A DNA stretch of 35,612 nt from an uncultured Gammaproteobacteria bacterium (GCA_913054495.1 CAJXIY010000022.1:1-35612), one strand, 5' to 3'; positions 8,505 through 17,415 are shown, counted from the stretch's first letter. Notes: generated from the sequence alone by a model not told the origin. Program-made: numbers and translations.

Positions 8505-9611
8505 TTGATCATTTTCCGTTATCTCAGCAAACAGATAATGCAGGTGATGGCTGCCGTCACCCTGATATTGCTAGTGGTGACGCTCACCAGTCGCTTTATT
8601 CAATATCTGGGCGATGCAGTAGCCGGCAGATTGGCATCCGATGTCCTGTTACTGCTGATGTTCTACCGCTTGCCGGACTTCCTGCTGGTTATCATTCCCC
8701 TGGCCCTGTTCCTCGCCATCTTGCTGGCTTACGGCCGCATGTATGCCGAAAACGAAATGGTTATTCTCTTCGGTGCCGGCTTCAGTGAACGCAGGCTATT
8801 GCTGTTCACCCTCGGTAGTTCGACTGCCGTGCTGGTGTTGATCGCTGTCCTCAGTTTGCTGGTCACGCCCTGGGGTATACGCCACACCGAACAACTCAAA
8901 CAGAATCAGGAGCAGCTCACCGAAATTGATCTGATCGTGGCTGGTCAATTCCAGACTTTCAGCGAGGGCGATCGCGTAACTTATGCCGAGCGCATCAGAA
9001 GAGACAGCGACTCTCGCAGTCGTCTGGAAAACGTGTTTGTCGCCAGTAGTGCACAGACCGACGGTGAGCAGACCCTTCGAATTACCATAGCCGAATCGGC
9101 GCGCCCGGAAATCGATGCTGCCACCGGTGCCCGCTTCATGCGCTTGGAGAATGTGATGCAGTATGATGGTGTGCCAGGCCAGGCTGAATTTACCGTCGGC
9201 CAATTCGATGTGCAGTCCATTCTGTTGCCCGAGGCCACCGAATTTGACTTGGTACTGGAAGAAAAAACCCTACCTACACTAGCCCTAATCGGTGCCACGG
9301 ATCCTCAGCAGCAGGCGGAATTGCAGTGGCGCTTGTCCATGTTGCTGCTGATTCCGGTAATTACCCTGATCGCCGTTCCCCTGAGCAGGGTGGATCCGAG
9401 GCAGGGTCGATACGGCAAGCTGTTTCCCGCCACGGTGCTGTATGCCGTCTATTTTTTACTGCTGCAATATGCCAAAGATTTACTTGCCGAAGGTGATATC
9501 AGTAGCGTCATCGGTATGTGGTGGGTACACCTGTTGTTTTGTGGCATCGCATTCGCTGTCTATCGTCTGCCCGCCCTGGGGAATCGTCTTGCGAGGGGTG
9601 CAAAAGCATGA
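8505..9611 (+). CDS. lptF: LPS export ABC transporter permease LptF
   Basis: Inner-membrane half of the LptB2FG transporter that extracts lipopolysaccharide and passes it to LptC-LptA. The 368-residue protein has the YjgP/YjgQ layout: three N-terminal membrane spans, a periplasmic beta-jellyroll (about 130-260, GQFQTFSEGDRVTYAERI), and three C-terminal spans starting with the conserved WRLSMLLLIPVITLIAVPLS and the DPRQGRYGKLFPA loop. The start is TTG at 8505, giving MIIFRYL, which matches the family N-terminus; AGAGG lies 13 bases upstream. lptG follows after 19 bases. The pair is divergent from pepA as in E. coli. Confidence 0.95.
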   Translation: MIIFRYLSKQIMQVMAAVTLILLVVTLTSRFIQYLGDAVAGRLASDVLLLLMFYRLPDFLLVIIPLALFLAILLAYGRMYAENEMVILFGAGFSERRLLLFTLGSSTAVLVLIAVLSLLVTPWGIRHTEQLKQNQEQLTEIDLIVAGQFQTFSEGDRVTYAERIRRDSDSRSRLENVFVASSAQTDGEQTLRITIAESARPEIDAATGARFMRLENVMQYDGVPGQAEFTVGQFDVQSILLPEATEFDLVLEEKTLPTLALIGATDPQQQAELQWRLSMLLLIPVITLIAVPLSRVDPRQGRYGKLFPATVLYAVYFLLLQYAKDLLAEGDISSVIGMWWVHLLFCGIAFAVYRLPALGNRLARGAKA

Positions 9612-9630
9612 ATGTTGCAGGTCAGCATAG

Positions 9631-10707
9631 ATGAAACTACTGGACAGCCATATTCGCAACACGGTTTTGCTATCCATGCTGGTGGTCATCTCCCTGACTG
9701 CCACCCTGGACCTGCTGCTCACGCTGGCTGATCAACTCGGAGACACGGACGAAAATTTCTCCATGTTTAATGCCCTCACCTTCGTTTTATATACCACTCC
9801 CACCAGTATTTACGAATTGTTGCCCTTCACGGCACTGGGTGGTGCGCTTATCGGGCTCGGAGTGTTGGCATCCAACAACGAACTGGTCGTCATGCAGGCA
9901 GCCGGGGTGAAGATATGGCGTATCGTATGGGCGGTATTGAAACCCACGCTGTTCATCATGGGGCTGAGCCTGTTACTAGGGGAATATGTGTCGCCGCCGT
10001 TGGAGCAGATTGCCCGTAGCAACAAGGCCATACAACGTAGCGGCAATGAGGCTATCAATACGGAGCAGGGCAGCTGGCGGAAAATAGGCAACGAATATAT
10101 TCATATCAATGCCATCGCGCCGGGAGGTGAACTGCTCTACGGCATTACCCGTTACCAGCTGGATGCAGATCGCAGAATCGTCGCCACCAGTTTCGCCGCA
10201 TCGGCAAACTATATCGAAGACGATGAGAACAGCTTCTGGCAGCTGAACGATGTCGATGCAAGTTTTCTATCTGCCGACGCGATCTCGGTTCAACACTATT
10301 TGCAGGAAGACTGGCAGGTGGACCTGTCCCCGGAAATCCTGAGTATGTTGTTGGTACGACCAGACCGGCAGTCTATTTCCGGGCTCTACCGCTTCGCCCG
10401 CTTCTTCGACACCGAGGGATTGGAAAGCTCCACCTACTACCTCGCGTTCTGGAACAAACTCCTGCAGCCGATTGCGACACTTGCACTGGTCATCCTGGCC
10501 ATCTCTTTCGTGTTCGGCCCGCTGCGGGAAGCGACCATGGGCTACAGGGTGTTTGTGGCCATGGGCATCGGCCTGGTATTCACGATTCTGCAACGATTGA
10601 TGGAGCCAGCCAGCCTGCTCTACGGGATCAGTCCCTTCCTCGCGGTGCTGATTCCCATAATGATCTGTGGGGGTCTGGGCTTGTTTTTCATGCAGCGCAC
10701 CCGCTAA
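9631..10707 (+). CDS. lptG: LPS export ABC transporter permease LptG
   Basis: Second permease of LptB2FG. The 358-residue protein begins MKLLDSHIRNTVLLSML, as LptG does, has spans at the N-terminus, a periplasmic domain (GSWRKIGNEYIHINAIAPGGELLYGI), and C-terminal spans beginning with YYLAFWNKLLQPIATLALVILAISFVFGPLR. Length agrees with the family. It is in one operon with lptF. It ends eight bases from the stop of the convergent RDD gene, leaving no room for a separate terminator. Confidence 0.95.
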   Translation: MKLLDSHIRNTVLLSMLVVISLTATLDLLLTLADQLGDTDENFSMFNALTFVLYTTPTSIYELLPFTALGGALIGLGVLASNNELVVMQAAGVKIWRIVWAVLKPTLFIMGLSLLLGEYVSPPLEQIARSNKAIQRSGNEAINTEQGSWRKIGNEYIHINAIAPGGELLYGITRYQLDADRRIVATSFAASANYIEDDENSFWQLNDVDASFLSADAISVQHYLQEDWQVDLSPEILSMLLVRPDRQSISGLYRFARFFDTEGLESSTYYLAFWNKLLQPIATLALVILAISFVFGPLREATMGYRVFVAMGIGLVFTILQRLMEPASLLYGISPFLAVLIPIMICGGLGLFFMQRTR

Positions 10708-10715
10708 CGGAATTT

Positions 10716-11204
10716 TTAAGGCGCTTTGGGCACCACCACGACCCTGGTGCCGGAGATTTTGTCATGCAGGGCATCACCCTCGGCATCCACAAGCAGCCAC
10801 AAATATCCCAATCCCAGCACCAAAAAAGCCGGCCAGGCCAGCAGCCAACGCACCACCGCCTGACGCAATCTCACCAGCCCCCCATCGCGGTCAACCACCT
10901 TGATCCGCCAGGCCAGCATCCCCACCGTCTGCCCGCTCCGGGTCCAGAACCACAGAAAGAACCCAGCACAACTGGCCACCATTAGAGAAAATAGAATATT
11001 ACCCAGCACCGGATCAGTCTGCACCCGCCCATCCACCAGCTCACTGGTATCCAGACCCACCACCAGCTGCACAACGAACCCGATCAGCATCCAGATAGCC
11101 CCAACAATAAACCCGTCATACAGCAACGACGCCAGCCGCCGAAACAAGCCTGCACGGGGGTAGCTTGAAATAAGTTCCGCTTGAGTGGACTGAGCTTCGT
11201 TCAT
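10716..11204 (-). CDS. RDD-family integral membrane protein
   Basis: A 162-residue membrane protein with the RDD domain. The N-terminal span region RRLASLLYDGFIVGAIW carries the family's Arg and Asp pattern, and SGQTVGMLAWRIKVVDRDG plus the late D-A-E-G-D-A-L-H-D-K are typical. Two or three membrane spans are evident. Function is not defined for most RDD proteins; some have been proposed to be ion transporters. The start chosen is ATG at 11204 (MNEAQSTQAEL); a longer frame reaching 11273 would run into a palindromic repeat and adds low-complexity basic residues, so it is rejected. It is convergent with lptG. Confidence 0.85.
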   Translation of the reverse strand: MNEAQSTQAELISSYPRAGLFRRLASLLYDGFIVGAIWMLIGFVVQLVVGLDTSELVDGRVQTDPVLGNILFSLMVASCAGFFLWFWTRSGQTVGMLAWRIKVVDRDGGLVRLRQAVVRWLLAWPAFLVLGLGYLWLLVDAEGDALHDKISGTRVVVVPKAP

Positions 11205-11235
11205 TGTCAGTAGATTGGATGGAGTTGAGCGCCGG

Positions 11236-11332
11236 GCTGGGGTGGTTGCTGCTCTGACACGCCGTGAATACATCCCTGTAGGCTCGGCGCCAGCTCCCTG
11301 CTGGCGACGGTCAGATCAACAACCACCCCAGC
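11236..11332. repeat. 97-bp structured palindromic intergenic repeat
   Basis: Outer arms GCTGGGGTGGTTG-C-TG (11236-11251) and its complement at 11317-11332 match over 16 bases with one mismatch. Inside lie a second pair, TCTGAC (11253-11258) with GTCAGA (11310-11315), and a tight hairpin CGCCAGC-TCCCT-GCTGGCG (11288-11306). Together they would fold as a long stem carrying a side hairpin. It lies between pntB and the RDD gene, both minus strand, and could terminate pnt transcription, though no T-run follows. It is unrelated in sequence to the repeats at 997 and 8308. Confidence 0.7.
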
Positions 11333-11362
11333 TGTGTTCGTATCGGAATCTCAAAAAAACAG

Positions 11363-12793
11363 CTATAACTCTTTAACCGCCTGGATCAATTCACTGGCCG
11401 CCTTCTGGCCATCGCCAAACAACATCTTGGTGTTGTCGGCAAAAAACAGAGGATTCTCCATACCAGAGAACCCCGTTCCACGACCCCGCTTGATGACAAT
11501 CACATTCTCAGCCTCAAAGGCATTGAGAATCGGCATGCCATACAGCGGGCTGCTGCTGTCGTTCTTGGCGGAAGGATTCACCACGTCGTTGGCGCCAATG
11601 ACCAAGGCAACCGTCGTGTTCTTGAAGCCTGCGTTGACGTCGTCCATGTCATAGATCTTGTCATAGGGCACACCGGCCTCGGCGAGCAACACATTCATAT
11701 GACCAGGCATGCGTCCTGCCACCGGGTGAATCGCGAATTTAACCGAGACACCTTTCTCATTGAGAATCTGGGTGAGCTCCCAAATCTTGTGCTGGGCCTG
11801 GGCCACCGCCATGCCATAGCCAGGGATGATGATTACCTGGCTGGCGAAGGCCATGAGAATGCCGGCATCCTGTGCCTGGATCTCTTTCATTACCCCTTCT
11901 ATGCCCTCGCCAGCAGGCGCCGCGGCGTCGGTGCCAACGCCGGCAAAGAACACATTGGCCACCGACCGGTTCATGGCCTTCGCCATTAACTGGGTGAGCA
12001 GACTGCCGGCGGAACCCACCACGATGCCGGCGATGATCATCGCCGCATTGCCCAGCACGTAGCCCTCGAAGCCAACTGCAAGGCCGGTAAGGGCATTGAA
12101 CAGGGAGATGATGACCGGCATGTCGGCACCACCAACCGGGACCGTGATGAAGACACCGAGGATCAAAGCCAGCACGAAGAAGATGATGATAGTGTTGATG
12201 TCGGCACTGAAGTATATAGCGATCGCGAAGCCCACGGTGGCGATAGCGAGCACGGCGTTAACCAGGTGTTGCTTGGGCAGGATCCTGCTGAGGCTGAGTC
12301 TGCCGTCCAGTTTGGCCCAGGCAATGATGCTGCCGCTGAAGGAGATGGTGCCGATAACGGCGCCAAGAATAGCCAAGATGGCCACGTCGGTGCCGAGGGT
12401 TGAGGCTATGGTGGTGGCGCCGCTTGGATCGGCCGCAGCCTCTGAGCTGGCCTTGAGCAGTTCCACCGCCGCAATCGCTGCCGCCGCACCACCGCCCATG
12501 CCGTTGTACATGGCGATCATCTGCGGCATGTCGGTCATGGCGACCTTGCGGCCACTGTACCAGGCATAGCCCCCGCCGATGGCGATAGCGACGATTATAA
12601 GTGTGATATTCGTGCTGGCCTGGGCGCTATCGATAACTTCTGGGGTCAGGAAGGTTACCAGCGTGGCCAGCACCATACCGGCGCCGGCCCAGAGAATGCC
12701 GCGTCGGGCTGTGACCGGCGAACTCATCTGCTTGAGGCCGAGGATGAACAGCACCGCGGCGATGAGATAAGAAGCCTGGATTATCATGTCCAT
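11363..12793 (-). CDS. pntB: NAD(P) transhydrogenase subunit beta
   Basis: Membrane domain II plus the NADP-binding domain III of proton-translocating transhydrogenase, which makes NADPH from NADH using the proton-motive force. The 476-residue protein has multiple spans over about residues 1-270, then the soluble domain with IIPGYGMAVAQAQHK, KFAIHPVAGRMPGHMNVLLAEA, YDMDDVNAGF, VALVIGANDVVNPSA and VIKRGRGTGFSGMENPLF, all standard dIII motifs. It begins directly after the pntAb stop codon, and the sequence before its start contains GGAG. It is the last gene of the pnt operon. Confidence 0.97.
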   Translation of the reverse strand: MDMIIQASYLIAAVLFILGLKQMSSPVTARRGILWAGAGMVLATLVTFLTPEVIDSAQASTNITLIIVAIAIGGGYAWYSGRKVAMTDMPQMIAMYNGMGGGAAAAIAAVELLKASSEAAADPSGATTIASTLGTDVAILAILGAVIGTISFSGSIIAWAKLDGRLSLSRILPKQHLVNAVLAIATVGFAIAIYFSADINTIIIFFVLALILGVFITVPVGGADMPVIISLFNALTGLAVGFEGYVLGNAAMIIAGIVVGSAGSLLTQLMAKAMNRSVANVFFAGVGTDAAAPAGEGIEGVMKEIQAQDAGILMAFASQVIIIPGYGMAVAQAQHKIWELTQILNEKGVSVKFAIHPVAGRMPGHMNVLLAEAGVPYDKIYDMDDVNAGFKNTTVALVIGANDVVNPSAKNDSSSPLYGMPILNAFEAENVIVIKRGRGTGFSGMENPLFFADNTKMLFGDGQKAASELIQAVKEL

Positions 12794-13099
12794 CTATGAC
12801 TCCTCGCCCTTGGTTTTTTCCTTGCTGGGATTGAACATTTCCAGCATGCGCTCGGTCACCACGTAGCCACCCACGGCATTACCTGCGCCCAGCAGGACGG
12901 CGATGAACCCGATCACCTGTTGTGTCGTCGTCTCGGCAATACCCAGGGCAAACATCGCGCCCACCAACACAATGCCGTGGACGAAGTTGGAGCCGGACAT
13001 CAAGGGGGTGTGAAGAATCACGGGAACCTTGCTGATAATTTCGTAACCGGTGAAGCCGGCCAGCATGAAAATGTAAATTGCGGCGAGACCTTCGATCAT
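12794..13099 (-). CDS. pntAb: NAD(P) transhydrogenase subunit alpha part 2
   Basis: A small membrane subunit of 101 residues forming the alpha-side part of membrane domain II. It has three hydrophobic segments; the signature is GFTGYEIISKVPVILHTPLM followed by SGSNFVHGIVLVGAM. In E. coli this segment is fused to the NAD-binding domain; here alpha is split in two genes, as in Rhodospirillum rubrum. Its ATG overlaps the pntAa stop by one base (TGATG), so translation is coupled, and pntB follows without a gap. Confidence 0.95.
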   Translation of the reverse strand: MIEGLAAIYIFMLAGFTGYEIISKVPVILHTPLMSGSNFVHGIVLVGAMFALGIAETTTQQVIGFIAVLLGAGNAVGGYVVTERMLEMFNPSKEKTKGEES

Positions 13100-14232
13100 C
13101 AGGAAGCTCCTTTCGATAACTGTGCTTCGATGCCGGCGTGATGAATAGCGCCGGCGTGGGTGATGAGGCTGCCACCGATGATCTCGTCTTCGAGATCGAT
13201 GTTGATGGCGCCGTCTTGAATTAGCAATTCGAGAAAATTTAGCAGGTTCTTGGAATACATCTCGCTGGCATGATTGCCAACCATGCTGGGCACGTTCACT
13301 GGGCCATAAATTTTTACACCCTGGTGCAGCACAGTCTCATCGGCTTTGGTCAGTTCACAATTGCCGCCGCCTTCCGCCGCAAGATCTACTATGACCGAAC
13401 CACCACGCATGCCTTCTACCATCGCCGTGCTGATGATGCGGGGTGAGGTTCGCCCTGGAATAGCGGCGGTGGTGATGATCACGTCGGCCGCTGCCACGTG
13501 CTTGGCGAGGATTTCCTGTTGCTGTTGTTTTTCTTCTTCGGTTAGTTCCCGGGCATAGCCGCCGTCGCCCTCAGCCTTGATTTCGATATCGATAAATTTG
13601 GCACCGAGGGATTCCACCTGTTCTTTGGTGGCGGCGCGAACGTCGTAGGCCTCCACGATCGCACCCAGGCGTCTGGCGGTGGCGATTGCCTGTAACCCGG
13701 CCACACCCGCACCAATCACCAATACTTTGGAAGGGCGGATAGTGCCCGCCGCCGTGGTCAACATGGGGAAAAACTTGCCGAGGATATTGGCAGCGAGCAG
13801 CACCGCCTTGTAGCCGGCGATGGAAGCCTGGGATGACAGTGCATCCATGGCCTGGGCCCTCGAGATTCTGGGAATCAATTCCATGGAGAAGGCGCTGATA
13901 TTCTTGTTTTTCAGTTTGCTAAATCGCTGCAGGTCCGTGTGTGGATCCATATAACCGATGAGCACCGAACCGTCCTTCAGTTGCTCGATCTGCTCATTGG
14001 TCGCCGGGTTAACCATCAGAGTGATATCTGCCTTTCCCAGTAACTCCTTGCTATCGGCGACTATGGAGGCATTCTCATAGTCGGCGTCGGTGTACCCTAC
14101 CAGTTCGCCGGCTCCAGACTGAATATTGATAAGCAGACCCTCGGTGGCTAATCGCTTAACCGTGTCCGGCACCAGCGCCACCCGTTGTTCGTCTTTGCGA
14201 ACTTCTTTGGGTACACAGATTTGAATCGCCAT
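13099..14232 (-). CDS. pntAa: NAD(P) transhydrogenase subunit alpha part 1
   Basis: Soluble NAD(H)-binding domain I of the transhydrogenase, 377 residues. The N-terminus CVPKEVRKDEQRVALVPDTV is typical. The mobile-loop region RAQAMDALSSQASIAGYKAV, the Rossmann motif VLVIGAGVAGLQAIATARRLGA and ITTAAIPGRTSPRIIS match alanine dehydrogenase/PntA proteins. GAGGT lies five bases before the ATG. It is the first gene of pntAa-pntAb-pntB, behind a near-consensus sigma70 promoter at 14269-14296. Confidence 0.97.
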   Translation of the reverse strand: MAIQICVPKEVRKDEQRVALVPDTVKRLATEGLLINIQSGAGELVGYTDADYENASIVADSKELLGKADITLMVNPATNEQIEQLKDGSVLIGYMDPHTDLQRFSKLKNKNISAFSMELIPRISRAQAMDALSSQASIAGYKAVLLAANILGKFFPMLTTAAGTIRPSKVLVIGAGVAGLQAIATARRLGAIVEAYDVRAATKEQVESLGAKFIDIEIKAEGDGGYARELTEEEKQQQQEILAKHVAAADVIITTAAIPGRTSPRIISTAMVEGMRGGSVIVDLAAEGGGNCELTKADETVLHQGVKIYGPVNVPSMVGNHASEMYSKNLLNFLELLIQDGAINIDLEDEIIGGSLITHAGAIHHAGIEAQLSKGAS

Positions 14233-14268
14233 AGGGACCTCAGTTATTCCGTATTTTAAGGAGGGCGC

Positions 14269-14296
14269 AGTATATAACGATCTACGGTGAGGTCAA
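14269..14296 (-). promoter_or_regulatory. Sigma70-type promoter of the pnt operon
   Basis: On the minus strand the -35 box is TTGACC (14291-14296), a 16-base spacer follows, and the -10 box is TATACT (14269-14274). Transcription would start near 14262, giving a leader of about 30 bases before pntAa that includes its GAGGT ribosome site. It lies in the 174-base space divergent to the citramalate synthase-like gene. Confidence 0.65.
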
Positions 14297-14406
14297 ATCG
14301 GATGACTTTCTGCCTCTGGCAGTATATTGATAGTGGGGATATTTGTTAGAATCGCCCGCGCCGGCATCGGCCGCCGGCCAATATTGAGGGTAATTCGGGA
14401 CACAGC

Positions 14407-15945
14407 ATGGGCACTTCAGAGGCAGGGCGACATATCCAGTTGATGGATACCACGTTGCGTGATGGCGAACAGACACAGGGGGTTTCTTTCTCGGTTAATG
14501 AGAAGGTGAACATTGCCCGTGCCCTGCTGCAATCCCTGAAGGTTGATCGGATCGAAGTCGCCTCCGCCTGTGTGTCCGAGGGCGAGCAACGCGCGGTGGC
14601 GCAAATCACCGAGTGGGCAGCAACTGCAGGCCTGTTAGAGCGGGTTGAAGTGCTGGGTTTTGTGGATCATCGGCGCAGCGTCGATTGGATAGTCGCGGCC
14701 GGAGGCAAGGTCATCAACCTGCTGGCGAAGGGTAGTGAAAAACACTGCCGCGAACAATTGGGCAAGACCCTGGAAAGCCATCTAGAGGGTATCGCCAGGA
14801 CCGTAGACTATGCCAAGGAGCAGGGCCTGGGCGTCAATATGTACCTCGAGGATTGGTCCAATGGCTACCTCGATAGCAAAGATTATGTGTTCGCTCTAGT
14901 GACGGGAACAGCCGGCCTCGGCATTGTCCACTATATGTTGCCGGATACCCTTGGCGTGTTTTCGCCGGCACAGGTGTCGGCTTCTCTGGCGGACATGCTG
15001 CGAGAGTTTCCCGACAAACAGTTCGATTTTCATCCCCATAACGACTATGGCCTGGCCACCGCCAATGTGATGGCTGCGGTGGATGCAGGTATCAATACCA
15101 TCCATTGCACAATTAATTGCCTCGGCGAACGGGCCGGCAACGCCTCGCTGGCGGAAGTTGCGGTGGTGTTGAAAGACAAGCTGGGTCTGCAATTGTCCAT
15201 CGATGAAACCCGAATCGGCCTGTTGAGTAACATGGTGGAGAATTTTTCCGGCAAATGGATCGCCGCCAACACACCCATAGTCGGCGCGGATGTCTTCACC
15301 CAGACTGCCGGCATACATGCCGACGGCGATCTGAAGGGTGATCTTTATATGTCCGAGCTCGGCCCTGAAAGATTTGCCCGTAAACGGGTTTATGCACTGG
15401 GCAAGATGAGTGGCAAGGCTTCGCTGATCAATAACCTGGAAGAGCTAGGCATTAGCCTGTCACAGAAAGACCAGGCCAAGGTATTGGAGCGCATCGTCAA
15501 GCTCGGCGACTCGAAACAGAACATCACCTCGGACGACCTGCCGTTCATCATTGCCGATGTCATGGAGAGCAAGGAATATCAGCACATCACCCTGTTGAAT
15601 TGTTACATAAGCTCGGGACTCGATGTCGAGAGCACTGCCAGTATTCGGGTTTCCATTAACGGCGAGGAACAACAGGGCTCGGGTTCAGGCAACGGCGGTT
15701 ACGCGGCCTTCTTCGATGCTATCGAACAAATTCTACAGCGACGGGATTTTGTGATGCCGGCGCTGGTTGACTACGAAGTACACATTCCACGGGGAGGTCA
15801 GATCACTGCGCTGACCGAATGTATTATCACCTGGGAGTGGCAACAACATGAGTTCAAGACCCGGGGCGTGGATGCCAACCAGGTGCTGGCGGCGGTGGAA
15901 GCGACGTTGCGCATGATCAATATCAGGCTGCACGCCGACAGCTAG
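14407..15945 (+). CDS. cimA: (R)-citramalate synthase / alpha-isopropylmalate synthase family
   Basis: LeuA-family acyltransferase of 512 residues: TIM-barrel catalytic domain (about 1-310) and C-terminal allosteric LeuA regulatory domain (about 380-510, GNGGYAAFFDAIEQIL, VDYEVHIPRGG). Catalytic Arg18 and Asp19 are in TTLRDGEQ; metal ligands are in HPHNDYGLA. The sequence follows the Leptospira interrogans citramalate synthase closely (YLEDWSNG, GADVFTQTAGIHADGDLKGD, ARKRVYALGKMSGKASL). The residues recalled as its pyruvate pocket, Leu81, Leu104 and Tyr144, correspond to Leu83, Leu106 and Tyr146 here. This favours pyruvate plus acetyl-CoA to citramalate for isoleucine. An isopropylmalate synthase of the same subfamily cannot be excluded. 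The leader has a GCCGGC/GCCGGC hairpin (14360-14378). It ends 15 bases from leuB, convergent. Confidence 0.65.
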   Translation: MGTSEAGRHIQLMDTTLRDGEQTQGVSFSVNEKVNIARALLQSLKVDRIEVASACVSEGEQRAVAQITEWAATAGLLERVEVLGFVDHRRSVDWIVAAGGKVINLLAKGSEKHCREQLGKTLESHLEGIARTVDYAKEQGLGVNMYLEDWSNGYLDSKDYVFALVTGTAGLGIVHYMLPDTLGVFSPAQVSASLADMLREFPDKQFDFHPHNDYGLATANVMAAVDAGINTIHCTINCLGERAGNASLAEVAVVLKDKLGLQLSIDETRIGLLSNMVENFSGKWIAANTPIVGADVFTQTAGIHADGDLKGDLYMSELGPERFARKRVYALGKMSGKASLINNLEELGISLSQKDQAKVLERIVKLGDSKQNITSDDLPFIIADVMESKEYQHITLLNCYISSGLDVESTASIRVSINGEEQQGSGSGNGGYAAFFDAIEQILQRRDFVMPALVDYEVHIPRGGQITALTECIITWEWQQHEFKTRGVDANQVLAAVEATLRMINIRLHADS

Positions 15946-15960
15946 GGTACCTCGTGGTGC

Positions 15961-17064
15961 TTAGATTGGGGTTTTGGCCAGTTCTTCTACCACCAGGTCA
16001 CCGAAGGCATCGGTGTTGATCATCTTGCTCTGAGTACCCGGTTTAGTCAGATCTGCCGTGGTGTACCCTTGGGTAAACACATTCTGCATGGCATGCCATA
16101 CATTCTGTGCCTCCGCCTCCAACCCCAGACTCATTTCCAACATCATCGCAACCGAACCGATCATGGAGTAGGGGTTGGCGACGTTCTCACCGGCAATGTC
16201 CGGCGCCGAGCCGTGGGAGGGCTCATAGTAAGCCTTGTCGGGTCCGATACAGGCTGATGGCATCAGGCCCAGGGAGCCGAGAATGCCGCCGGCCTGATCA
16301 CTGAGGATATCGCCAAACATATTTTCCATCACCATGACGTCAAATTGACCGGGATTGAGACAGAGATAGGTGGCGGCGGCGTCCACCAGGATATTCACGA
16401 CCTCGATATCCGGGTAGTCCTGACCTACTTCAACCATGACTTCGTTCCACAACACACTGGATTTCAGCACATTACTTTTGTGGATGTTGTGCAACAGGCC
16501 CTTGCGTTTTTTTGCGGTGTCGAAAGCAACCCTGGCGATCCTTGCTATCTGGTCCTCATCATACTCGAGACTCTCGCTGACGAAACGCCTGCCCTGGGCA
16601 TTGATCCCGGTTTCCTTCTTGCCAAAATAGAGCCCGCCAACCAACTCCCGAATGATGATGAAGTCGATACCGTCGCCAATAATTTCGGGTTTCAATGGAG
16701 AAAAATGAGCGAGGCCCTTGGGCAAATATACCGGCCGGAAATTGGCGAAGGTATTGTAGCGGCGACGCAGAGGCAACAGGGCGCCCCGTTCCGGTTGCAT
16801 GTCGACTGGAATTTTCCTGGATGCTTCGTGACTGAGACCGATAGGGCCCTTCAGTATGGCGTCGGCCTCATCACACAACTCTTTGGTGGCATCGGGAAAG
16901 GCATGGCCATGGGCGAAGTAGGCATTGGCCCCGAAGGCGCCATGGCGCAGGTCGAATTCGATATTATTTCTGGCGGCGACGAGATCGAGAATTTTTACGG
17001 CTTCGGTCATGATCTCCGGGCCGATGCCATCTCCATCCAATAAGGCAATCTTGTATGCAGTCAT
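15961..17064 (-). CDS. leuB: 3-isopropylmalate dehydrogenase (LeuB family)
   Basis: NAD-dependent beta-decarboxylating dehydrogenase of leucine synthesis; the family also oxidises 3-methylmalate in the citramalate route. The 367-residue protein shows GDGIGPEIM, QPERGALLPLRRRYNTFANF (substrate arginines), IIRELVGGLYFG, and the divalent-metal motif FGDILSDQAGGILGSLGLMPSA, then EPSHGSAPDIAGENVANP for NAD binding. Some positions differ from the usual enzyme: IHKSNVL replaces the common VDKANVL, and VDAAATYL replaces VDNAAMQL, so its substrate range may be shifted. It is convergent with the citramalate synthase-like gene. leuC and leuD are not in the window. Confidence 0.87.
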   Translation of the reverse strand: MTAYKIALLDGDGIGPEIMTEAVKILDLVAARNNIEFDLRHGAFGANAYFAHGHAFPDATKELCDEADAILKGPIGLSHEASRKIPVDMQPERGALLPLRRRYNTFANFRPVYLPKGLAHFSPLKPEIIGDGIDFIIIRELVGGLYFGKKETGINAQGRRFVSESLEYDEDQIARIARVAFDTAKKRKGLLHNIHKSNVLKSSVLWNEVMVEVGQDYPDIEVVNILVDAAATYLCLNPGQFDVMVMENMFGDILSDQAGGILGSLGLMPSACIGPDKAYYEPSHGSAPDIAGENVANPYSMIGSVAMMLEMSLGLEAEAQNVWHAMQNVFTQGYTTADLTKPGTQSKMINTDAFGDLVVEELAKTPI

Positions 17065-17253
17065 AAATGTCCCTTGCCTGTCTCTACGATGCGGGCTATG
17101 TGTTGTGTCGGTGCATTGAATTGGCGGACAGACTCGCGAAAGGCGCGTAATTTAGCACGTGGCGCCTGGCAGGAACAGGTCTTAGGGGGTGTTGCCTGGT
17201 TAAATTGCAGGAATCAGGCAAACGCTGGAAAGCGCCGAAAACACCGTCAAACT

Positions 17254-17415
17254 CTAGTTCAACGCCTGTAATACGATGGAAATCTGGCGGATGAAGATCA
17301 GGGTGAGAATCACCACCACGGTATACACAACGCCATCGCTCATCTCCAGGCCAAAAAACATCTTTGGTATCTTTTGCTTTTTGTCGTCTTCGTTGCTGTC
17401 TTCGTCATAGCCCAT
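17254..17415 (-). CDS. Small single-span membrane protein, function unknown
   Basis: A 53-residue open frame. The N-terminus is highly charged (MGYDEDSNEDDKKQK), residues 29-42 or so form one hydrophobic span (VVYTVVVILTLIFI), and a short tail RQISIVLQALN follows. AGGGG lies about ten bases before the ATG, in a good position. The acidic head and basic residues right after the span suggest an oriented inner-membrane protein. It lies 190 bases upstream of leuB on the same strand. I do not recognise the family. Coding is supported by the ribosome site and the clean charge-span-tail organisation only. Confidence 0.6.
   Translation of the reverse strand: MGYDEDSNEDDKKQKIPKMFFGLEMSDGVVYTVVVILTLIFIRQISIVLQALN

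Noticed and set aside
11205-11273. Longer N-terminus for the RDD protein
   Set aside because: The extension runs into the palindromic repeat at 11236-11332, adds basic low-complexity residues, and does not fit the family start.
14327-14352. Promoter for the citramalate synthase-like gene (TTGATA ... TAGAAT)
   Set aside because: The spacing is only 14 bases, too short for a credible sigma70 promoter.
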